The notes below the pieces were generated by a model. The model ran no database searches and was not told where the DNA came from. It saw only the letters and a program-made list of their open reading frames with translations. From Muribaculaceae bacterium (lineage in GTDB: Bacteria; Bacteroidota; Bacteroidia; Bacteroidales; Muribaculaceae), in the NCBI GenBank assembly GCA_022510385.1, contig JAFLTQ010000002.1:124001-188000 (forward strand): DNA of 64,000 bases, read 5' to 3'. Shown here one piece after another: positions 57,624 through 64,000 of this stretch. The position numbers and the translations under genes were made by a program. Position 1 is the stretch's first letter. Each line of letters opens with the position of its first letter.

Positions 57624-60184
57624 GGAAAAGGAATTTATTGGGTTTAATTTTAATTTCAATTGCAGGTCTCAATTCGATAAATGCATTTGCAGACTGTGAT
57701 TGTCATCCGCTTTATAAAGATTCATCAGCACCCATGCACGATAGAATCATGGATCTTTTATCCCGGATGACTGTGGAAGAAAAAATTTCATTAATGACTA
57801 ATAATGCACCGGCGATTCCTCGACTTGATATAGATAAATATAATCATGGCAACGAGGCTTTACATGGAATTGTAAGGCCCGGGAAATTTACAGTTTTTCC
57901 ACAAGCCATAGCTTTGGCCGCCACTTGGAATCCTGATCTTATCCATCAGGTTGCTACCTCTATTTCAGATGAAGCAAGAGGAAAATGGGCAGAGCTCGAA
58001 TTAGGTAAGAAACAGAACCAGGGATCGAGTGATCTTTTGTCTTTTTGGTCGCCGACAGTAAATATGGCAAGAGATCCGAGATGGGGTCGAACTCCGGAAA
58101 CCTATGGAGAAGATCCATTCCTTACCGGTAGTATTGGTGTCGCTTTTGTAAAAGGGATTCAGGGTGACCATGAGAAATACCTGAAAGCTACGGCGTGTCC
58201 GAAACATTTCGCTGCCAATAATGAGGAGCATAACAGGTCGCGATGTAATGCAATTATTTCGGAAAGAGATTTAAGGGAATATTATCTGCCGGCATTCGAG
58301 AAGTGTATTGTTGATGGGAAAGCTCAGTCAATCATGACAGCTTACAATGCAATTAACGGTGTTCCGTGTGTCGTTAATAACTATCTGACTCAAAAAGTGC
58401 TTCGAGACGATTGGGGATTTCAAGGATATATCGTTTCAGATTGTAGTGCCCCTCTATGGATGGTGACCGACCACAAATATGTTAGAGATCTGGAAACAGC
58501 AGCCGTCTTAATGATGAAAGCCGGATTGGATATCGAATGTGCTCACGATGTTTATTGTGAACCTCTGTTAAATGCCTACAAGAATTATAGGGTGACTGAT
58601 GCTGAGATAGATTCTGTTGCTTATCATATTTTAAGAGGGAGAATGTTGTTAGGTCTTTTTGATGATCCGAAAGATAATCCCTATAATTTTATCAGTCCGG
58701 ATAAAGTTGGATGTCCCGAACATCAGCAACTGGCTTTAGAGACTGCACGTCAAAGTATCGTACTTCTTAAGAATGATAAAAATACTCTTCCGATAAAAAC
58801 AAATAAGATAAAATCAATTGCTGTAGTGGGTCCGAATGCCGACACTTATGAGTTTGGTGATTATAGTGGTTCCCCCGTTAATGCTCCTGTAAACGTTCTG
58901 GATGGGATACGTGCTCACGCAGGCAGTAATGTCAAAATAGTTCATGCACCATGGATTTCAAGCGCTGTGGGTAACGAACCGATTCATAAAAGTTTTTTAC
59001 CCAAAGGTGTTAAAGCTGAATATTTCAACAATCCTGATCTTGAAGGAACACCGAATGTTCGTATAGAAGAGGAAATTTATTATGACCCGGCCAATCGTCC
59101 ACCGGATCCTTTTCTTCCTGTTGGCCCTATGTCGGCAAGATGGTCGGGTGAACTGGCGCCAACAGTAAGCGGGAATTATACTCTTAATATGAGGTCGGAT
59201 GATGGTTGCAGAGTTTATGTAGATGGAAAATTAATAATTGATGCTTGGACTTCTCATCCCGTTGAAGACAATAAGGCTGTTGTAGAACTTGAGGGAGGTA
59301 AAGTTTATGACCTCGTTGTGGAATATTTTGATGGAGGTGGAGATTGTTTCGGTCGTATGTATTGGACAGCACCTGATATAGATTCTCGTGATAGGATAGA
59401 ATTGTTTGGAGAGGCAGGTAAAGCGGCGTCTGAATGTGATATGGTTGTGGCAGTTCTTGGTATTGACAAATCCATCGAAAGAGAGGGACAAGACAGATAT
59501 ACAATCGAATTGCCGGCTGATCAGCAGGAATTTATCAGAGAGATTTATAAAATAAACCCCAATACGGTGGTAGTGCTTGTAGCGGGCAGTTCATTAGCTA
59601 TTAATTGGATAGATCAAAACATTCCTGCAATTGTAGATGCATGGTATCCAGGTGAACAAGGTGGGAATGCTATTGCAGAAGTGCTTTTCGGTGAATACAA
59701 TCCCGGAGGAAGGCTCCCGCTGACTTTCTATAATTCACTTGAGGAATTACCTGCCTTTGATGATTACAGTGTCAAAGGGCGGACTTATCAATACTTTACA
59801 GGCACGCCTCTTTATGATTTCGGATATGGTTTAAGTTATACCAATTTTAAGTATAAAGACCTGAAAGTTGAGGATAAAGGTGATGATCTGGAAGTGACCT
59901 TCACAGTACAGAACACCGGGAAATATGATGGAGATGAAGTCTCTCAAGTATATGTGGCTTATCCTGAGACCGGCACATATATGCCTATAAAACAATTACG
60001 TGGATTTGAGAGAGTCAATATTCCGAAAGGGAAAAAGGAAGTGGTTTCCATTGTAATACCCAAGAAGGATTTGAGATATTGGAATGAAGAATATCATCAG
60101 TTTGTAACCCCAAAGGGTAAATATCGGATAATGGTCGGTTCCTCTTCGAAGGATATACATCTTAACCAAGAGATAAGTATATAA
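57617..60184 (+). CDS. GH3 beta-glycosidase with PA14 insert, secreted
   Basis: This 855-residue GH3 enzyme has a signal peptide (LLGLILISIAGLNSINAFA). The TIM barrel has KHFAANNEEHNR and GYIVSDCSAP with nucleophile Asp275. The alpha/beta domain follows, with a PA14 domain inserted at about 460-590 (GVKAEYFNNPDLEG, RSDDGCRVYVDGKLIIDAW). A fibronectin-III-like domain is at the C-terminus (GLSYTNFKY). PA14 inserts in GH3 shape the sugar subsites. With two GH30 genes upstream, an exo-beta-glucosidase that finishes GH30 products is likely. It overlaps the preceding gene by 7 nt. Confidence 0.93.
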   Translation: MLRKRNLLGLILISIAGLNSINAFADCDCHPLYKDSSAPMHDRIMDLLSRMTVEEKISLMTNNAPAIPRLDIDKYNHGNEALHGIVRPGKFTVFPQAIALAATWNPDLIHQVATSISDEARGKWAELELGKKQNQGSSDLLSFWSPTVNMARDPRWGRTPETYGEDPFLTGSIGVAFVKGIQGDHEKYLKATACPKHFAANNEEHNRSRCNAIISERDLREYYLPAFEKCIVDGKAQSIMTAYNAINGVPCVVNNYLTQKVLRDDWGFQGYIVSDCSAPLWMVTDHKYVRDLETAAVLMMKAGLDIECAHDVYCEPLLNAYKNYRVTDAEIDSVAYHILRGRMLLGLFDDPKDNPYNFISPDKVGCPEHQQLALETARQSIVLLKNDKNTLPIKTNKIKSIAVVGPNADTYEFGDYSGSPVNAPVNVLDGIRAHAGSNVKIVHAPWISSAVGNEPIHKSFLPKGVKAEYFNNPDLEGTPNVRIEEEIYYDPANRPPDPFLPVGPMSARWSGELAPTVSGNYTLNMRSDDGCRVYVDGKLIIDAWTSHPVEDNKAVVELEGGKVYDLVVEYFDGGGDCFGRMYWTAPDIDSRDRIELFGEAGKAASECDMVVAVLGIDKSIEREGQDRYTIELPADQQEFIREIYKINPNTVVVLVAGSSLAINWIDQNIPAIVDAWYPGEQGGNAIAEVLFGEYNPGGRLPLTFYNSLEELPAFDDYSVKGRTYQYFTGTPLYDFGYGLSYTNFKYKDLKVEDKGDDLEVTFTVQNTGKYDGDEVSQVYVAYPETGTYMPIKQLRGFERVNIPKGKKEVVSIVIPKKDLRYWNEEYHQFVTPKGKYRIMVGSSSKDIHLNQEISI

Positions 60185-60229
60185 TGCTTGAAAGAACATC
60201 AGGGTTATCTTATTTTTATTATTATGTAT

Positions 60230-60264
60230 CTTCTCTGTCTGCTATGTTTATGCAGACAGAGAAG
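60230..60264 (+). terminator. Strong hairpin between the GH3 and GH38 genes
   Basis: CTTCTCTGTCTGC and GCAGACAGAGAAG form a 13-bp perfect stem with a 9-nt loop, 45 bp after the GH3 stop. It is followed by TTATGCTTCATT, not a clean T-run. It may attenuate or stabilise the operon transcript instead of ending it. No -7 box of the TAnnTTTG type is seen before the GH38 start at 60329. Confidence 0.5.
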
Positions 60265-60328
60265 TTATGCTTCATTAGAGAGGCTTAAGACAGCAAACCT
60301 TTTAGTCAAAGCAATTTGAAAAACTAAA

Positions 60329-63300
60329 ATGATAAAATCACATTTTTTTAAAAAATTATTGTCAACAGGAACTGCTTTGTTGATAACATTTCTTGCATTT
60401 TCAGAAGAAAAGGTTTACTGTGTTTCTAACGCTCATTTTGACACACAATGGAATTGGACCGTCAGGACTTCAATCAAGGAATATCTCGCAAATACCTTAA
60501 GAAGAAATATATGGCTTCTTGAGAATTATCCTGACTATTTGTTCAATTTTGAAGGCGGAATCAAGTATGCCTGGATGAAGGAATATTATCCGGAGGAATA
60601 TGAAAAAATCAAAGAATATATAAAAAATGGCAGATGGCATGTGAGTGGTGCTTCCTGGGATGCCAATGACACAAATATTCCTTCTCCGGAGTCGCAATTA
60701 AGAAATATTTTATATGGTCAGAAGTATTATATGGATGAATTCGGAGTGAAGTCTGATGACATTTTTCTCCCGGATTGCTTCGGATTTAGCTACACCTTAC
60801 CTTCTATCGCATCTCATGCCGGTCTTATAGGATTTTCAACTCAGAAGTTACAATGGCGTAACAATCCCTTTTATGAAGATGGCAGTAAAGTGCCCTTTAA
60901 TATAGGGCTTTGGAAGGGTATAGATGGATCGGTATTGATGAGTTGTCTTAATGCAGGAGACTATACGCGTAAATTTGATGGCAGACCTGTGACTTCCAAC
61001 AAGGATGTAATGGATTTAGTTGAAAAGTCTCCCAATAAAAACGCGTTCATGTATTATGGAGTAGGTGACAGAGGAGGCTCACCTACTATAAAATCCGTTA
61101 TTTCTGTCACCTCCCCGGATAATGAAATAAGGGTGATACCGGCTACCTCCTCTCAAATGTTTTCAGATTATCTGCCTTTTGACAAACATCCTGAATTACC
61201 TGTCTATGAGGGAGAATTGCTTATGGATGTTCATGGGACCGGATGTTACACTTCTCAGGCAGCAATGAAAGCCTTGAATAGAAAAAATGAAACATTGGCT
61301 GATGCTGCCGAAAGAATAAGTGTAATGGCTAATTATCTAACAGGTCATCCTTATCCTAAAGAGGAATTGGAAACAGAATGGAAAAGATTCATCTGGCATC
61401 AATTTCATGATGACTTGACCGGAACAAGTATTCCGGAAGCTTATACATTTTCTTGGAATGATGAGTTGATCGCTCAAAACAAGTTTCTTGATCTTATTGA
61501 TGGAGCCGCTTCTGCAATTTCCAAAGTCCTTGACACAAGAGTAAAGGGCACTCCTATTATGGTATATAATCCTGTCGCTAAAGAACGAAGTGAAAGTGTT
61601 ACAGTGGAAATTCCTGTCAATACACAACCTTTGTCTGTTTCAGTGAAAGACCCTCAAGGGAAAAAGCTGTCTGCTCAGATCAATAAAGTTGAAAACGGGG
61701 TGGCCTCCGTTACATTTAACCCTCAGGTTCCTCCTCTGAGTGTATCTGTTTTTGATGTGCAATTTTCAAATAAAAAAGAGAGTGAAAAATCTTCTTTTAT
61801 AGTGACAGACAAATCTATCGAAAATAATATTTATAGGATAACCTTAGATGATAATGGAGACATTTCTTCCATTTTTGACAAGCGGAATTCCAAAGAACTT
61901 GTTGACGGTTCCTTCGGTCTTGTACTTTTTGATAATAATGAATCATATTGGTGGCCGGCATGGGAAATCCATAAATCTGTTTTGGATCAGAAACCGAGAA
62001 ATGTTGATAAAAATGTAAAAACTTCAATTGAAAATATAGGAGATGCATCTGCGACTCTAAAAATAAGTCGCAGTGACGGTGATTCTGAATTCATTCAGTA
62101 TCTCACTTTATACAATGGAGGTGAAGATGATCGTATTGATGTGGATTGCGTGATCGACTGGCATTCTCCGGCTACCTTGCTTAAGGCTCAATTCAATACT
62201 ACAGTGAATTCTGCTGAAGCAACCTATGATCTTGGGTTGGGGCAAGTGAAACGGGGGAATAATACCACAACGGCTTATGAAGTGCCGGCACAATATTGGG
62301 CGGATTTAAGTGATGACAATTATGGAGTCACTATTTTAACTGACAGTAAATATGGGTGGGATAAACCCTCCGACAATCAATTGAGGTTAACACTGCTCCA
62401 TACACCTTCTACGGGGTATGAGGGTTTCAATTATCAGTCATCTCAGGATCTCGGTCATCATAGATTCAAATACTCAATTATCGGCCATCCGGGAAATCTT
62501 GATTCTCCCTCTGCCGTCTTTGCTGCAGAAAAGATGAATAATCCTTTGATAGCATATATTCTACCGAAACATAAGGGTCATTTAGGGAAGGAATTTTCAT
62601 TTATTGATATCTCCGGCAAGGATTATCCATTACTCAAGGCTCTTAAAATGGCTGAATCAGGAGATAAGATTGTAATGCGTCTTTATAATATTTCCGGAGA
62701 AGCACAAGAAAAGGCTAACCTGAGATTCCCGGCAGATATTACAAGTGCCCAAAATTTAAACGGTATTGAGGAAACAGTGTCGCCTCTTGAAATTCAAGGC
62801 AACACTCTGCCGGTTGAAATAGCCAACTTTTCTATAGCCACATATGGGCTGAATTTAGATAGCAAAGAAAGTAAACAATATAAAGAAATATTGATGGATC
62901 TCCCCTACAACCAATTGGCATTCACGAAAAATCACTTTACAAATGATGGGGATTTTAACAATCAGGGTCTTTCTTATGCACAGGAAATTGTCCCTGACAC
63001 AGTGAAATCGAATGGCATAAGATTCAAAATTTCTAAGGATGTAAACCGTAATCATGTGTTGGTATGCAAGGGTGACACTATAAATTTACCGGCTTCCAAT
63101 GAAGAGCGCACCCTTTATCTGCTTGCCTCGTGTAAAGATAATGACACCGAAAATATTAATATCAGGGTAAATAACAGGGTGGTAAATTTAGATGTGCCAT
63201 CATTCAGAGGAAAATACGGACAATGGGGATGGGAAGGATTTTCAGAATCATCACTGAGAGAACAACCTCTTGCTTATGTTGGCACCCATACACATTCGGC

Positions 63301-63487
63301 AGAGCAGGGAGACATCCCTTATGAATTAAATTATATCTACCGCTACCAAGTGGAAATTCCTAAAGATAATGTAGAGATAATTTTGCCGGAGAATGACCGG
63401 GTGGCAATTTTTGCACTGACAGTTTCTGAAAATAATATTCAGGAAGCAAAAAGAGTGACCGATCCTCGCTATGTGCCCGGTAAATAA
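60329..63487 (+). CDS. GH38 alpha-mannosidase, secreted
   Basis: This 1052-residue zinc-dependent retaining alpha-mannosidase has a signal peptide (STGTALLITFLAFSEE). AHFDTQWNW supplies His36 and Asp38 for zinc. LPDCFGFSYTLP carries the nucleophile Asp149. HQFHDDLTGTSIPEAY carries the further conserved His. The middle helical domain and the C-terminal beta-sandwiches (about 480-850) are of family type, and another beta domain ends the protein. Export is unusual compared with cytoplasmic GH38 enzymes of other bacteria. With two GH92 proteins it points to alpha-mannose-rich glycans as substrate. It follows the hairpin at 60230. Confidence 0.93.
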   Translation: MIKSHFFKKLLSTGTALLITFLAFSEEKVYCVSNAHFDTQWNWTVRTSIKEYLANTLRRNIWLLENYPDYLFNFEGGIKYAWMKEYYPEEYEKIKEYIKNGRWHVSGASWDANDTNIPSPESQLRNILYGQKYYMDEFGVKSDDIFLPDCFGFSYTLPSIASHAGLIGFSTQKLQWRNNPFYEDGSKVPFNIGLWKGIDGSVLMSCLNAGDYTRKFDGRPVTSNKDVMDLVEKSPNKNAFMYYGVGDRGGSPTIKSVISVTSPDNEIRVIPATSSQMFSDYLPFDKHPELPVYEGELLMDVHGTGCYTSQAAMKALNRKNETLADAAERISVMANYLTGHPYPKEELETEWKRFIWHQFHDDLTGTSIPEAYTFSWNDELIAQNKFLDLIDGAASAISKVLDTRVKGTPIMVYNPVAKERSESVTVEIPVNTQPLSVSVKDPQGKKLSAQINKVENGVASVTFNPQVPPLSVSVFDVQFSNKKESEKSSFIVTDKSIENNIYRITLDDNGDISSIFDKRNSKELVDGSFGLVLFDNNESYWWPAWEIHKSVLDQKPRNVDKNVKTSIENIGDASATLKISRSDGDSEFIQYLTLYNGGEDDRIDVDCVIDWHSPATLLKAQFNTTVNSAEATYDLGLGQVKRGNNTTTAYEVPAQYWADLSDDNYGVTILTDSKYGWDKPSDNQLRLTLLHTPSTGYEGFNYQSSQDLGHHRFKYSIIGHPGNLDSPSAVFAAEKMNNPLIAYILPKHKGHLGKEFSFIDISGKDYPLLKALKMAESGDKIVMRLYNISGEAQEKANLRFPADITSAQNLNGIEETVSPLEIQGNTLPVEIANFSIATYGLNLDSKESKQYKEILMDLPYNQLAFTKNHFTNDGDFNNQGLSYAQEIVPDTVKSNGIRFKISKDVNRNHVLVCKGDTINLPASNEERTLYLLASCKDNDTENINIRVNNRVVNLDVPSFRGKYGQWGWEGFSESSLREQPLAYVGTHTHSAEQGDIPYELNYIYRYQVEIPKDNVEIILPENDRVAIFALTVSENNIQEAKRVTDPRYVPGK

Positions 63488-63524
63488 AATAGAAAATTGT
63501 ATATTTATTATTAAATCTAAAATA

Positions 63525-64000
63525 ATGAAGAAAATATTGATAGGCGTATTGGCTCTTTCATTTTGCAGTCTCACCAACGCAGAGATAAGAAGTAAAGGGA
63601 ATTTTAATTATCCGGTTACGAAGAGAATGACCAATCCCCTATTCGTGGAATTTGATTCCCCGATGTTTGAAAGCGACAGCATTGGGCCACTTTATACAGC
63701 TGATGCCTCTGCTCATGTATGGGAAGATGGAAGGCTTTACGTGTATGCAAGCCATGATATGGAACCGGCTCAGGGATGTGACAGAATGGATCGATATCAT
63801 GTTTTTTCTACAGATGATATGTTAAATTGGACTGATCACGGTGAAATTCTAAATGCTTCTCAAGTGGAATGGGGTTGCCCTCAAGGAGGTTTTATGTGGG
63901 CTCCGGATTGTGCATATAAAAATGGGAAATACTATTTTTATTTTCCACATCCGGATGATGAAGCCTGGTGGCACACCTGGCAAACCGGTATTGCCGTAAG
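63525..64000 (+). CDS. GH43 family glycosidase, 5' end only
   Basis: This gene starts 37 bp after the GH38 stop and runs off the right edge (158 codons visible). The signal peptide is KKILIGVLALSFCSLTNA. The mature part reads NPLFVEFDSP, TADASAHVW, RLYVYASHDME, DMLNWTDHGE and FMWAPDCAYKNGKYYFYFP. This is the N-terminal part of a GH43 five-bladed propeller, with the candidate base Asp in TADASAHV. The later pKa-modulator and acid residues are outside the window. It looks like the last visible gene of the SusC/D operon. Arabinofuranosidase, xylosidase or galactosidase activity cannot be told apart. Confidence 0.85.
   Translation, partial: MKKILIGVLALSFCSLTNAEIRSKGNFNYPVTKRMTNPLFVEFDSPMFESDSIGPLYTADASAHVWEDGRLYVYASHDMEPAQGCDRMDRYHVFSTDDMLNWTDHGEILNASQVEWGCPQGGFMWAPDCAYKNGKYYFYFPHPDDEAWWHTWQTGIAV

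Noticed and set aside
1-64000. Horizontally acquired island with integrase, insertion sequence or tRNA attachment site
   Set aside because: No transposase, integrase or tRNA gene is visible, and codon use and gene style are uniform apart from the palindromic spacers.

Overview
The window reads as the chromosome of a gut- or rumen-type Bacteroidales bacterium. The evidence is a SusC/SusD pair, a hybrid two-component regulator (HTCS), lipoproteins with Bacteroidota lipoboxes, C-terminal tails of the type IX secretion (T9SS) kind, and promoters that match the Bacteroides -7 box TAnnTTTG. Genus cannot be fixed from the sequence; a Muribaculaceae- or Prevotellaceae-like genome would fit. Almost the whole 64 kb is one carbohydrate-degradation island. 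I see no tRNA, rRNA, CRISPR array, transposase or phage gene.

Layout. 1-307 is the 5' end of a minus-strand FG-GAP repeat protein. 688-3856 is a two-gene plus-strand unit (GH36 alpha-galactosidase, GH43-like enzyme). 3857-4173 is a GC-rich mosaic of palindromes. 4174-8916 holds two paralogous minus-strand CBM6-like multi-module proteins. 9434-14524 is a 1696-residue fusion: GH30, beta-trefoil, PI-PLC X domain, FG-GAP repeats, an acidic 12-residue tandem repeat and a sorting tail. 14698-35721 is a minus-strand block (GH3, GH2 with FG-GAP repeats, a third CBM6-like protein, a sialate O-acetylesterase-type esterase, a second GH2, a free-standing FG-GAP protein, a GH43 of the exo-beta-1,3-galactanase type, and the HTCS). 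35943-42624 is a plus-strand unit (GH2, GH92, CotH-kinase protein). 42761 to the right edge is the core SusC/D operon: clan GH-D enzyme, IPT/NHL lipoprotein, SusC, SusD, DUF1735 lipoprotein, GH92, two tandem GH30, GH3 with PA14, GH38 and a truncated GH43.

How it fits together. The HTCS would sense an oligosaccharide and drive the units. SusC/D and two lipoproteins bind and import glycan. Secreted or surface hydrolases remove alpha-galactose, alpha-mannose (GH92 x2, GH38), beta-linked gluco- or galacto-units (GH30 x3, GH3 x2, GH2 x3) and furanosyl or galactosyl caps (GH43 x3). The alpha-mannosidases with GH30 and GH3 suggest a yeast or fungal mannoprotein/beta-1,6-glucan target. The GH30-PLC fusion with the exo-beta-1,3-galactanase-type GH43 suggests plant arabinogalactan proteins. 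Both kinds of target are GPI-anchored, which gives the PLC domain a plausible job.

The two most interesting observations are the GH30/PI-PLC fusion and a bipartite sequence element. That element (10-mer CAATAAATAA, or its reverse complement) lies 35-36 bp upstream of a TAnnTTTG box in front of seven transcription units, plus 25 bp upstream in front of the HTCS. It is a candidate regulon operator.
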